From positions 1 to 64,000 of the forward strand of contig CAYOZN010000016.1 in NCBI GenBank assembly GCA_964408455.1: a DNA stretch of 64,000 nt, in the 5' to 3' direction. The notes beneath the pieces were generated by a model. It did not search any database. It was not told the origin of the DNA and saw nothing but the letters and a program-made list of their open reading frames with translations. Made by a program: the position numbers and the translations under genes. Source of the DNA: CAYOZN01 sp964408455 (lineage in GTDB: Bacteria; Planctomycetota; Phycisphaerae; UBA1845; UTPLA1). Shown here piece after piece: positions 1 to 8,791 of the stretch (its first letter is position 1; every line of letters begins with the position of its first letter).

Positions 1-257
1 GCACCCGCAAAGTGACGCGCGCTCCGCTTTGCATCGCTTTGCATCGCCTGTTTTTTTGCGCCGCATAGGGTATTCACCCGATGCCGGCGGGACCGTGTCC
101 ATCCCCGCCTGCCGAAACTCCGACTTTCTTTCCGGATTTTTCCGGCATTTTTTTCCCCCCCGCGCACCCCGCGAACCCGCTCCGCCGCCGCCTCGTACCC
201 TCTTGCGTCCGCGTCAACGGAAGACGCCCATCCCCTGCAAGCCGGAAAGGACTCCGC
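1..257. other. Upstream region without a recognised gene
   Basis: I see no coding sequence of its own here. Open reading continues upstream of the beta-lactamase start in the same frame, but the proline-rich translation does not resemble a protein. The stretch ends with GGAAAGG seven bases before the ATG at 258, which decides that start. Confidence 0.4.
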
Positions 258-1463
258 ATGAACCCCCTACTCCTTGCCCTGTCGACATTTGTGCTGAATC
301 AGCCCGCCGCCGCCCCCGCGCAGCAGACGCCCAACCTCGCCGCCATCAACTTTCACCACCGCTTCGCAGGCTTCGACGCCTGCTTCGTCCTTCACCATCC
401 CGCCGCCGGCTGGACGCTGCGCCACAACGACGCCCGCAGTGCCCTCCGCCTGTCACCGTGCAGCACCTTCAAGATTCCCAACTCCCTCATCGGCCTCGAA
501 ACCGGCGTTCTCGCCGACGAAAACCACGAGTACAAGTGGGATGGCACGCAGCACCGCTACACGGGCTGGAACCGCGACCACACCCTCGCCAGCGCCATCG
601 AGAATTCGGCGCTCTGGTACTACCAGCGGCTCGCCCGCGAAGTCGGCCCCGATCGCATGCAGACCTGGCTCGACCGCTGCGGCTACGGCAATCGCGACAC
701 CTCCGGCGGCATCGACAGATTCTGGCTCGAAAGCACCCTCGCCATCTCCGCCGACGAGCAGGTCGCCTTCCTCGCCAGGCTCTACGACGGCACCCTGCCC
801 TTCAGCCAGCGCTCCGCCGCCATCGTCAAACGCATTCTCATCCTCCGCCGCGGCGATGGCTGGATCTTCTCCGGAAAGACCGGCTCCGGCCGCCGGGAGG
901 GCGAAGGCTCCCTCGGCTGGTTCGTCGGCTGCCTCGAGCGCGGCGAACAGCGCTATCTCTTCGCCGCCAACATCCGCGCCGCCGATGCATCGGCCGACGG
1001 CCGCATCGCCCGCCGCCTCGTCGAGACGATCCTCGGCGATCTTCGCCTGCTGCCCGCCGAACGCGACGAGCGCGCTTCGCTCGATGGGCCGCGGCCCCAA
1101 CCGGCGGTCGCGCATACAATCTGGTCGCCGGCCGCCGCATGCCCTAAGATCGACGGCGCGTCCGAGGCACATCGCCCAGGGGACATGTCGCGCGGAGGCC
1201 CGGTGCAATGCCCGAAAGCGTCTTGCGTTACCTCGGCGATCTCCATGACGTGCTGCCCTACCATTGGGTCGGCGTCATCTCCACCCTTGCTTCGGTCCTG
1301 TGCGGCTCTGTCATCGGCATCGAGCGCGAGCGTGCCGACAAGCCCGCCGGCATGCGCACCCTCATCCTCATCTGCCTCGGCAGCGCCATCTTCACCATCA
1401 TGTCGCGGCTCATGGTCGAGGGCACCGACGGCGATCGCTCGCGCATTGCCGCCCAGATCGTGA
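258..1463 (+). CDS. Class D (OXA-type) serine beta-lactamase with overlong C-terminus
   Basis: Predicted secreted serine beta-lactamase that would hydrolyse beta-lactams through an acyl-enzyme. The class D signature set is present: S69-T-F-K72 with the serine nucleophile, S117-A-L, Y143-G-N, the FWLE segment after it, and K207-T-G. The N-terminus has a short hydrophobic stretch before AQQT that fits an export signal. The start at 258 is supported by GGAAAGG seven bases upstream. Class D enzymes normally end near 260-280 residues, here after the VETILGDLRLL helix around residue 265. The open frame continues to 401 residues and overlaps the next gene out of frame by 256 nt. The last 120 residues are low-complexity and probably arise from a lost stop or a frameshift; a TAA lies in another frame at 1145-1147. 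The enzyme assignment is firm, the 3' end is not. Confidence 0.85.
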   Translation: MNPLLLALSTFVLNQPAAAPAQQTPNLAAINFHHRFAGFDACFVLHHPAAGWTLRHNDARSALRLSPCSTFKIPNSLIGLETGVLADENHEYKWDGTQHRYTGWNRDHTLASAIENSALWYYQRLAREVGPDRMQTWLDRCGYGNRDTSGGIDRFWLESTLAISADEQVAFLARLYDGTLPFSQRSAAIVKRILILRRGDGWIFSGKTGSGRREGEGSLGWFVGCLERGEQRYLFAANIRAADASADGRIARRLVETILGDLRLLPAERDERASLDGPRPQPAVAHTIWSPAAACPKIDGASEAHRPGDMSRGGPVQCPKASCVTSAISMTCCPTIGSASSPPLLRSCAALSSASSASVPTSPPACAPSSSSASAAPSSPSCRGSWSRAPTAIARALPPRS

Positions 1464-1939
1464 CCGGCATCGGCTTTCTCGGCGCCGGCGCCATCCTCCG
1501 CGAGCGAGGCCTGGTCGTCGGCGTCACCACCGGGGCCGGCATCTGGGCCACCGCCGCCGTCGGCATGGTGCTGGGCGGCGGCTACATTGCCGCCGGCCTC
1601 TTCTTCACCCTGCTCGTCGTCGGAACCCTCTCCGCCGCCAAGCTTGCCGAGACCGCCGCCAGGGGGTCCTGCCGCATGGTGCCGCTCCGCGTTGCCTTCC
1701 GGGGTGACGCAACGATGGCACTCATCCGCGTCCAGGCCGTCCTCGACGAATATGCCACCGGCCTTCAGGCCCGCATCGTCGAACGCTCCGATGGCCGCAG
1801 CGTCATCGCCTTCGACTACTGTGAGTCCCACCGCGATCACAGGTCATTTCTGCGCAGCCTCATCGACCTGCCCGGCCTCGACGAAATCCGCAATCATCAT
1901 TCGATCGTCTCCAGCCCTGCCGAATCCGATCCGCAGTAG
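1208..1939 (+). CDS. MgtC/SapB family inner-membrane protein
   Basis: A 243-residue membrane protein with the MgtC/SapB core: hydrophobic helices, the segment GSVIGIERERADKPAGMRT, then GIGFLGAGAILRE and GVTTGAGIWATAAVGM. These blocks are diagnostic of the family. Members are linked to magnesium homeostasis and virulence in other bacteria, but the biochemical role of many, including this one, is unknown. The last 80 residues form a soluble ACT-like tail that binds nothing identifiable here. It follows the beta-lactamase on the same strand, and its start lies inside that overlong reading frame, so the upstream gene probably ends before 1208. Confidence 0.85.
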   Translation: MPESVLRYLGDLHDVLPYHWVGVISTLASVLCGSVIGIERERADKPAGMRTLILICLGSAIFTIMSRLMVEGTDGDRSRIAAQIVTGIGFLGAGAILRERGLVVGVTTGAGIWATAAVGMVLGGGYIAAGLFFTLLVVGTLSAAKLAETAARGSCRMVPLRVAFRGDATMALIRVQAVLDEYATGLQARIVERSDGRSVIAFDYCESHRDHRSFLRSLIDLPGLDEIRNHHSIVSSPAESDPQ

Positions 1940-2046
1940 GCAACATTTGCCGCCCCCCGCCCGATCGCGATTTTTGCTGCGGTGCCGCCGCCGACACGTC
2001 CGATTGATCCTTCTGCCGGTGTCCTCCGGCCCCTGGGAGCCTGTCA

Positions 2047-2427
2047 ATGGCACGCCGTCGACGACCGACTAACGGAAAATGGAAACGCTGGCCGGAATTG
2101 GGCCGCTACGCCCTCGCCCTGTTCGGCGGCGCCGTGTTCGCCCTGCTGGCATGGAACCCCGTACCCCCGAAGCAGACCACCGGAGCGTCCGGAAGTGACG
2201 CCACCGCGGCACCGACAAACCCGGCCCGGCGCCCCGTTGTCGCCCTGCCGCCCGCCGGCCCGCTCGCACGCTCGCCGCATCTCGAGGCGCATGCCCCCCG
2301 CGCCAACCAGCCCGCCGCCATCGACGAGGAGGCGGCGCCCGCCAGGATCAGGTTGCGCCCGGCCAGGCCCGATCCCAATGCCAACCGCCTGGCAGAAGCG
2401 CCGGCGGATGACGTACAACCGGATTAA
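2047..2427 (+). CDS. Small membrane-anchored proline/alanine-rich protein
   Basis: A 126-residue protein of unknown function. A very basic head (MARRRRPTNGKWKRW) is followed by one hydrophobic helix at about residues 20-36, giving an N-in single-pass anchor. The rest is a low-complexity Pro/Ala/Arg tail. The start is supported by GGGAG seven bases upstream. No family was recognised. It ends 44 bp before the convergent stop of the DUF4198 gene. It could still be a spurious frame in GC-rich DNA, but the ribosome binding site and the well-formed anchor argue for a real gene. Confidence 0.5.
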   Translation: MARRRRPTNGKWKRWPELGRYALALFGGAVFALLAWNPVPPKQTTGASGSDATAAPTNPARRPVVALPPAGPLARSPHLEAHAPRANQPAAIDEEAAPARIRLRPARPDPNANRLAEAPADDVQPD

Positions 2428-2470
2428 GTAGAAAAAATGAACGAGATCGGCAGAGCTTCAGCCGGCTGGA

Positions 2471-4336
2471 TCACTCATCCTGAAGCATCTGGCGAAGCCC
2501 GGCCCCCAGCCCCGCCGGCGGAGCGGGCGAGACCCGCAACACCACGCCCCTGCGATCGCCCGCGGCCCGATGCCGGTCGCCCGGCTCGAACCGCACGATC
2601 ATTTCGTACTGTGCATCCGCCGCCAGCACCGACAGGCTGTTGCGCTGACGCAGACGCCTGAGCGCTTCGGCCAGGTTCTCATCGACGGCAGCCGGCGCGC
2701 AGGGTTCTTCGCTTCGCCGACAATCCACTACCGCCGGCGCGTAAACGGCCACGGCGACCGGCGCCGGCGCCGGCGCCTCGATTGACTGGGCACGCTTCGG
2801 TCGCTGTGGCTCAAACGCCTCGAACAGGTCCTCTTCCGGCATTTCCAGCACCCGAATCGTGTTTTCGCCGGCTTCCTCGTCAACGCCGCCCGCCAGTTCC
2901 CGCAGGGCCGAGTCGGTCAGCCGATAGGACACGCTGGCGCCGGTGCGCGAATCGACGAACTCCGTCCGCACCGCGTCCAGCTTGGCGGTCTTGTACCGCA
3001 GTGTCATCTTTCCGACACTCGTCCCCGTCGCCGCCTGCACGCCGTCGATCATCGAGACGGTCGGCGCGGCGTAGGGCGAATGGTGGGTGGCGATCAGCCG
3101 GCGATCGCCCTTTGGCAGCCGCAGGTCCTGGAGGGCGCGGCGGCCCATGCGATAGCCGGCGGCGACCCACGGGTTGGGCGCGCCGTGCACGGCCACGATG
3201 GCATCGAGATCGGCCTGAACAGCCGCGACGGGCTCTGCCGCAGGCGCATCGACGACGACGCCGGGCGCCAGGCCAATCTCATCGCGGACGTTCGGAATAT
3301 CAGTTTGCGGCATCGGTGGCGCCGCCTGCTTGTCCACGGAACTTTTCCCTTCAGGATCGGGCGTGGTCTTCTCTTCCCTTCGCGTCTCCGGGCCTGCCGC
3401 CTCAGTCGGTGTTGAAACGGAATCCGCGGGCGGTCCCTGAGACGCAACCTCGGGCGGAGCCGCTTCGCCGACGGCGGGCAAATTCGTACCCGGCGCGGAG
3501 GCATCCGCAACGGGCGGCTCGGCCACGCGAAACGTCAGGCTGGCCCAGAAACTCTCCCACTGGAAACTGCCCAGGCCGGTATGCGGTCTGATGAGGTGCG
3601 CCTTGATGAACCAGTGCCCCGCCTGCGACACCGGAATGGCCGCCTCACCCCGGGCATCAGAACGTGTACGCACCGCGTAGCCGTGCTGCCCCAGACCATC
3701 GTGCCCCGCGGAGACCGCGACGTCCGGCCATGGGTGACCATCGAGCAACACGCGGACCGGGACGTGCGTACCGGCAATCCATGTGGACGGTGGCGACAGC
3801 GGAATGATCTCGAGCGGATGACCCACGATCTGGTCGTGCCCCGCGCCCGGCAGCGTATTCCCGACGATCAGAAGCGTCTTGGCGTACTTTGAGTAGCGCT
3901 CGGTGACATGGTTGGGAATGTCGCCCCGCATGAATGTCGCCAGCACATCGCGGGCATCCTCCTGGCGGAGATAGTTCTCAAAGGCATCCGGCGTCATTTC
4001 AATCAGGCGCGGATGCAGCGCCAGCCCGAAGACGTGAATGCCTTCGCCGGTCAGCGTGACGTTGGAAAAGAGGCTGGCCGCGTCGCTCTCCAGCGGCTTG
4101 ATCGCGACCTGCCCGCCGCCCAGGTACTCGACAAAGCTGGCGACTCGATCCGGGCCGGTCGCAGCCTCTCCCAGCGGGAAGATTTCTCCGGTGATGAACG
4201 AAACACGGACCTGCGTGCCCACGTCTGCCCATGAACGTTCGGCCACCAGCCAGGAATCGTGTGCGCGCGTCACGCCGGACGGCGCCAGGACAAGCCCGAC
4301 TGCCAACATCATTGTTGTTGTCACACGCCACGTCAT
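2471..4336 (-). CDS. DUF4198 protein fused to a cysteine-less FmdE-like domain
   Basis: A 621-residue exported protein. A signal peptide (MTWRVTTTMMLAVGLVLAP, cleavage near VTRA-HD) leads into a DUF4198-like beta domain at about residues 26-272, a family of periplasmic proteins often tied to metal uptake; the opening AHDSWL and the later YAVRTRSDARGEA block fit. A 100-residue Pro/Ala/Glu linker follows. Residues about 376-482 follow the pattern of the FmdE family (HG, GYRMG, AL, DGVQAATG, GK), but the cysteines that bind metal in FmdE are absent: HGAPNP replaces HGxxCP and TGTSVGK replaces TGCxxGK. The C-terminal 140 residues are unrecognised. ATG 4336 is preferred to the GTG at 4345. No ribosome binding site is evident. 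Confidence 0.6.
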   Translation of the reverse strand: MTWRVTTTMMLAVGLVLAPSGVTRAHDSWLVAERSWADVGTQVRVSFITGEIFPLGEAATGPDRVASFVEYLGGGQVAIKPLESDAASLFSNVTLTGEGIHVFGLALHPRLIEMTPDAFENYLRQEDARDVLATFMRGDIPNHVTERYSKYAKTLLIVGNTLPGAGHDQIVGHPLEIIPLSPPSTWIAGTHVPVRVLLDGHPWPDVAVSAGHDGLGQHGYAVRTRSDARGEAAIPVSQAGHWFIKAHLIRPHTGLGSFQWESFWASLTFRVAEPPVADASAPGTNLPAVGEAAPPEVASQGPPADSVSTPTEAAGPETRREEKTTPDPEGKSSVDKQAAPPMPQTDIPNVRDEIGLAPGVVVDAPAAEPVAAVQADLDAIVAVHGAPNPWVAAGYRMGRRALQDLRLPKGDRRLIATHHSPYAAPTVSMIDGVQAATGTSVGKMTLRYKTAKLDAVRTEFVDSRTGASVSYRLTDSALRELAGGVDEEAGENTIRVLEMPEEDLFEAFEPQRPKRAQSIEAPAPAPVAVAVYAPAVVDCRRSEEPCAPAAVDENLAEALRRLRQRNSLSVLAADAQYEMIVRFEPGDRHRAAGDRRGVVLRVSPAPPAGLGAGLRQMLQDE

Positions 4337-4352
4337 GCAAATCACACGCGAG

Positions 4353-4364
4353 TGCCGTACGGCA
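4353..4364. promoter_or_regulatory. 12-bp perfect palindrome before the DUF4198 gene
   Basis: TGCCGTACGGCA reads the same on both strands. It lies about 17 bp upstream of the preferred start at 4336, where a repressor site could sit. It is short enough to occur by chance. Confidence 0.2.
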
Positions 4365-4430
4365 ATACCAGTTGTCCCCCGGACGAATTGTGTGCCACAG
4401 CCGGCAGCATTTCAGCACGAGCACTGGATG

Positions 4431-5888
4431 CTAGCGCGATCCAGCGGGCGGCAGATCGCCGGCCAGCGGAATATCCGCCATCCGCCCGGCCGTCGCGCAC
4501 GGCTCGATGGTCGCAGCCGCGCCGACCGCCGGATCGAAGAAGGACAGCAGGAGGCTGTAAAAATACGACCGGCTGTAGGCGGCGAAGCCGTCGTGTCCTC
4601 CACCGGGCAGGATAACGCCTGCGACCATCGGATTCGTGGTTTCCGCGAAAAACTCCCCGATTTCGTCGGCATAGGCCAGCGGATCGTTCGCCCCGTGGAG
4701 GATAAGCACCGGCACGCGGGCGTGTTGCAGCTTTCGACCGCTGGGCCTGCCCTTGTAGGGCAGCAGCCTCAGGTAATCGTATCCCGCCTGCTGCATTTCT
4801 TCCCCGGTCATTGCCGAGCGCTGGAATTCTTGCCAGATCAGTTCTCGGAGGCTGCCGCGCAGCGGGGCGTAACCCTTCAGGTTTGCCCGCCAGTTTATGG
4901 TGTTCTGCAACGAGGCAAACACAGGGTTTTCGGTCATCGCCCAGACGCGTTCGTCCAGGGCGTCGCATATGTCCTCAAACTTCAACGATGGCGAGATGGC
5001 GAATATCCCAGCCTCGAAGTGGCGCTTGCCGTTTTGCGGACGCAGCAGGGCGCGAAGCTCGGGGCGGACCATGTCGTCATCCGACGGACGGCCATCTTCC
5101 CATGCGGCCAGCAGGGCGAGGTTCGAACTCCAACTGAAGCCGATCATGCCGGTTCTGCGTATGCCGGGCTGGCCGCAAAGCCATTCGTCCACCGCCAACA
5201 GGTCCTGCGTCTCCTGCACGCCGAAGGTGTAGGGCACATCTGGATGGCGAGCTTCGGTCTGGCCGTGGCCGCGCAGTTCCACCGCGACGGCGTGGAAGCC
5301 GGCCTTCACGAGGCCCTGCGCGATGTCGCGTGATCGCACGCGAATGTTGTCGCCGAGCAGGCCGGGAAGAATGATGATGCAGTCGGCATTTCGAGGCGTG
5401 CCATCCGGGTTGCGGCAAAAGCCGACGCGCGCGCTGAGGCTGAAGTCAGGGTGAACCGGTATCCAGATGTCCTGAAATCCCACCCAGGGCGGCGCGGGCT
5501 CGCGAACTGCCGAAGAGTCGCCGGTCACCTGTGCGGTGTGCGCCAGGCCAACGGCGTTGGCGATCATGGTGTGCATCCAGGATTTGTACTTTTTGAAGTG
5601 GCCAAGGATATCGGCCGGCCCCCCGTCCGGGCGCGTGAGCTGTTCGGTGATCAGGGCTTCCTGCCGGCTGGCGGGGAGAAGATCCTTGATTTCGTCGTGG
5701 GTTCGCGCCAGCCACTCGCGCGTCGACTCCGGTGCGTCCTTGGACGCCCGCAAGGCTATCAGCTCCTGGGGCCGGATCGGGAAGGAGGTCTCCCGGTAAG
5801 AGCACCCGATTGAATTCGCCATTATCGCACATAGCGGTACGATCCAAGGATAAAGCCGCGCGGCGTCTTTGAAGAGCGATATGGACAT
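4431..5888 (-). CDS. Alpha/beta hydrolase, probable lipoprotein or anchored
   Basis: A 485-residue protein with an alpha/beta hydrolase fold in its C-terminal two thirds. Landmarks are the early strand and oxyanion region ADCIIILPGLLGDN, the nucleophile elbow GFSWSSN, the acid strand ILHGANDPL and the histidine GGGHDGF. The elbow departs from GxSxG by a serine at the last position, similar to YheT-like hydrolases (GFSLGGN). The N-terminus has a hydrophobic stretch ending in SIGC, a weak lipobox, so it may be a lipoprotein facing the periplasm. The substrate is unknown. It lies upstream of the DUF4198 gene on the same strand with about 95 bp between, so co-transcription is possible. Confidence 0.7.
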   Translation of the reverse strand: MSISLFKDAARLYPWIVPLCAIMANSIGCSYRETSFPIRPQELIALRASKDAPESTREWLARTHDEIKDLLPASRQEALITEQLTRPDGGPADILGHFKKYKSWMHTMIANAVGLAHTAQVTGDSSAVREPAPPWVGFQDIWIPVHPDFSLSARVGFCRNPDGTPRNADCIIILPGLLGDNIRVRSRDIAQGLVKAGFHAVAVELRGHGQTEARHPDVPYTFGVQETQDLLAVDEWLCGQPGIRRTGMIGFSWSSNLALLAAWEDGRPSDDDMVRPELRALLRPQNGKRHFEAGIFAISPSLKFEDICDALDERVWAMTENPVFASLQNTINWRANLKGYAPLRGSLRELIWQEFQRSAMTGEEMQQAGYDYLRLLPYKGRPSGRKLQHARVPVLILHGANDPLAYADEIGEFFAETTNPMVAGVILPGGGHDGFAAYSRSYFYSLLLSFFDPAVGAAATIEPCATAGRMADIPLAGDLPPAGSR

Positions 5889-6308
5889 GTACGTTTAATC
5901 CCGGCAAATTCAATGAAAATGGCAGTTTACCGTGCAGAACACAATTCGGCGCGTGGGCCCTGAGGGATTTTTCACGCCTGAAGCCGGCCCCAGCGGCACG
6001 CCTCCGGGCCTAACCGCGCGGGTGAGTTCGTGTCGATAATCACAGGCATGTGGCTACAATCCGGCGCAGCGCGTCGCGGCTCCGCGGGGGACAGTGCTCG
6101 CACCTCTATCCGGCGATGTCGCTCGCGTGTAGCTTGACCCTGCTGGAGGGCGCCAATCCTGGATGGCGCAACTTGAATCTCCGGCTGATCTTGTAAATAG
6201 TATCAGGGTTTCACGCAATCGGCGACCCGCCCGGTCCGATTTGGGGCCGCTCCGCTTGCCAGTGTACGTCGGCGGGGACAGCTCGCTTGTTGGGGAGGTG
6301 CGCTCCTT
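5889..6308. other. Divergent intergenic region
   Basis: This 420-bp stretch separates the minus-strand hydrolase from the plus-strand desaturase. I see no gene. A possible plus-strand promoter is TTGAAT at 6173-6178 with AATAGT at 6196-6201, 17 bp apart, which would give a leader of about 100 nt for the desaturase. The match is only moderate. Confidence 0.3.
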
Positions 6309-7259
6309 ATGAATGTCACGGCAGTACGCGAACTACACAAGCATCCTGGCAGCAATGTGCCTGCCATGCTGCTCGACCTGCTGGCGCTCGCCGCGGCGCT
6401 CGTCACGCTGGGCACCGGCTGGCCGACGGATCATCCCGCCTGGACGGTGGCCGTGGTTCTTTGCGTGGCCTACTTTCATCACGCCTGGATGACCATCTTT
6501 CACGAAGATGCGCACTACAGCCTGTACCCGACGCGCCGCTGGCACAACATTCTGAACGGTACCATCGTCGGCACCTTCCTCATGGTGCCATTCTCGATCT
6601 ATCGCCAGGTTCACATCCGCCATCACAACCGCATGAATTCGCCGGAAGACTGGGAGTTGTGGCCCTACGTCGATCCGTCCAGGTCGTTGCGGTTTCGGCG
6701 CATCTTCCTGCTGTTCGACGTCTTCATCGGCCAGTGGGTCGGCGTGTACATCTACAACCGGATTTTCTGGGTGAAGCACACGCCGCTGCGCGATCCGAAC
6801 CTGCGCCGGCAGATCTGGATCGAATATGCCATCATTGTGGCATTCTGGACCGGCTTGCTCGCGACGGTTTGGTACTACGGCGCCTGGGCGCTTTTCCTGA
6901 AGGTATACGTTATTCCCGCCTGGGTGGCCGGCACTCTGCAAACCTTCCGAAAGCTGACGGAGCACCTCGGCCTGCCCCTGTCGGATGCCATGCATGGTGC
7001 GCGAACGGTCGTCACCAACGATCCGATCGGCGACGCGGTTTCCTACACGAGCTTTCACATTTCCAGCCACGGGGTGCATCATCAATTTCCGCAAATGCCG
7101 CACCAGAATTTGAAGAAGGCGCTGGACATGATCAAGCCCACCGAGGACATGCCGATCTTTCGCAGCCACCTTCAGGCCATGCGCGACATGGCCAGGCACC
7201 TGTGGCACCCCGGCATCGGCGTCAACGCCCGGACGCCGGCGGTGGCCGAAAACAACTGA
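6309..7259 (+). CDS. Membrane fatty acid desaturase
   Basis: A 316-residue integral membrane di-iron desaturase that would introduce a double bond into an acyl chain at the inner membrane. The three histidine boxes are clear: H65-E-D-A-H69, H102-I-R-H-H106 and H254-G-V-H-H258, with hydrophobic pairs of helices between them. An extra histidine at TEHLG (about 219) is also typical. It opens a same-strand run with an adenylate-forming ligase and a sterol-desaturase-family enzyme, so the three may modify one unusual lipid. The regiochemistry cannot be read from sequence. Confidence 0.85.
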   Translation: MNVTAVRELHKHPGSNVPAMLLDLLALAAALVTLGTGWPTDHPAWTVAVVLCVAYFHHAWMTIFHEDAHYSLYPTRRWHNILNGTIVGTFLMVPFSIYRQVHIRHHNRMNSPEDWELWPYVDPSRSLRFRRIFLLFDVFIGQWVGVYIYNRIFWVKHTPLRDPNLRRQIWIEYAIIVAFWTGLLATVWYYGAWALFLKVYVIPAWVAGTLQTFRKLTEHLGLPLSDAMHGARTVVTNDPIGDAVSYTSFHISSHGVHHQFPQMPHQNLKKALDMIKPTEDMPIFRSHLQAMRDMARHLWHPGIGVNARTPAVAENN

Positions 7260-7352
7260 GTCCATTGCCTGTGAACAGGCGGCCGCGCGTGGCATCTTCC
7301 GCTCGCGGATTGCCTGTCCCTTGTCCACGAATACCGACAGTTGCCCTCCGTC

Positions 7353-8714
7353 ATGAGCGTCAAGCATCTGCCAGGCGTATTTGAAATTCTCGTCCGCAGG
7401 GCGAAGCTGCCGGCCGAGTCCCTGCGCCGGATGGCCGATGAGAACGTTCGCCGCCTGGTGGACCACGCCTACGAACACGTGCCGTTGTATCGCGCGCTCT
7501 GGCGCTCGCACGGCATCCATCCTCGCGATATCGACGGGTGCGCCGATCTGCCGGCCCTGCCCATGGTCGACAAAAATGTCATCGTCGAGGCGGGCGACGA
7601 GGCCATCGACCGGCGAAAGGTGCACCTGCCGCTCGACACCATGACCACCAGCGGCACCTCCGGCCGCGCGATCACCTGCCGCCGCACCATGCCCGAAATG
7701 CGCCTCACGCGGCGCTCCTACTTTCGCGCGCTTTTGCGCGGCGGCGCCCGGCCGTGGCGGCGCACCATCACCGTCGCCAGCACCTGGCTCGCCAGCAAAC
7801 GCACCCGTTTTCTGAAGACGATCACGCGTACGCGCCATCTGCTGCCCACCGACGATCTCGACACGCAGATTCATGCATTGGAAAGCTATCGCCCCGGCCA
7901 GATCCTCGGGCAGACCGGCGGGCTCTACCTGCTGGCTCGCGAGATTCTGCGCCGCGGCCGCCGATTTCCCATGCATTACGTCGGCCCGACGGGCGCCACG
8001 CTGATGCCCATCATGCGCGAGGCGATGCGCGACGCCTTCGCCTCCGAGCCGCGCGATCTTTACGGGGCCGTCGAGCTGGGCAACATTGCCTGGCAGTGCC
8101 GGCGGGGCAATTACCATCTCGACGCCGACTGTATGCACGTCGAAATTGTGGATGGCGCGGGCAAGCCCCTCCCGGCCGGCGCGACCGGCCAGGTGGTTTG
8201 CACCAATCTGTTCGGCTACACCATGCCGCTCATCCGCTATCGCCTGCTCGACATCGCCTCGATCACGGGGGAGGTCTGCGACTGCGGCGTGGCGTTTCCC
8301 GTCATGGGCCCGGTGCAGGGACGCATCAACGACTTTCTGCCGACGCCGCGCGGCGATCTGGTCTCGCCGCATTATCTGTACCATATCTTCGATCATGCGG
8401 GCGGCAGCCCGGTCAAGGAGTGGCGGATTATTCAGCACTCGCCGGCGGACTTGACCTACGAGTACGTGCCGGAGGACAATTTCGACGCAGGCATTCTCGA
8501 TAAGGGGATGGAAGCAATTCGCGAGCGTTTCGGCCCCGGCACCAATGTGCGTGCAGTGCGTGTAGACAGCGTGCCGATGACACCGAACGGCAAGCGCACC
8601 TGCATCGTGTCGCAATTAAAGCCGGAGGATTACACCGGCATGCGGCCGTGGGATGCCGAGGCGGCGGCGGGGATGTCAGAAGAACTGCGCTCGGCCCTGA
8701 TGCAAAGCGGCTGA
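7353..8714 (+). CDS. Adenylate-forming ligase (phenylacetate-CoA ligase / F390 synthetase-like)
   Basis: A 453-residue member of the PaaK/CapK/coenzyme F390 synthetase branch of adenylate-forming enzymes, which activate a carboxylate or a phosphate-containing group with ATP. Family landmarks are the early HVPLYRALW block, the P-loop-like TTSGTSGRA, the DLYGAVELGNIAWQC segment, and the RYRLLDIA aspartate region. The C-terminal lid ends near TPNGKRTCIVSQL with the expected lysine. ATG 7353 is preferred to the TTG at 7341. The neighbours, a desaturase and a sterol-desaturase-family enzyme, suggest that it activates a lipid acid, but the substrate is unknown. A second member of this branch lies at 42520-43896. 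Confidence 0.75.
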   Translation: MSVKHLPGVFEILVRRAKLPAESLRRMADENVRRLVDHAYEHVPLYRALWRSHGIHPRDIDGCADLPALPMVDKNVIVEAGDEAIDRRKVHLPLDTMTTSGTSGRAITCRRTMPEMRLTRRSYFRALLRGGARPWRRTITVASTWLASKRTRFLKTITRTRHLLPTDDLDTQIHALESYRPGQILGQTGGLYLLAREILRRGRRFPMHYVGPTGATLMPIMREAMRDAFASEPRDLYGAVELGNIAWQCRRGNYHLDADCMHVEIVDGAGKPLPAGATGQVVCTNLFGYTMPLIRYRLLDIASITGEVCDCGVAFPVMGPVQGRINDFLPTPRGDLVSPHYLYHIFDHAGGSPVKEWRIIQHSPADLTYEYVPEDNFDAGILDKGMEAIRERFGPGTNVRAVRVDSVPMTPNGKRTCIVSQLKPEDYTGMRPWDAEAAAGMSEELRSALMQSG

Positions 8715-8791
8715 GCGGGAATTCATGCCGCATGCAGGCGCGGCGGGCGACGGCTGGAGCAAATGAGTAGCAGGGAGAGGGCGAGACGGCG

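Noticed and set aside
29..1147. 372-aa Arg/Pro-rich frame
   Set aside because: It is out of frame with the beta-lactamase motifs. Only its stop at 1145-1147 is of interest, as the possible original end after a frameshift.
6333..8615. 760-aa frame on the minus strand
   Set aside because: It is antisense to the desaturase and ligase genes, which have clear family motifs. Its His/Asp/Gly-rich translation is typical of GC-rich shadows.
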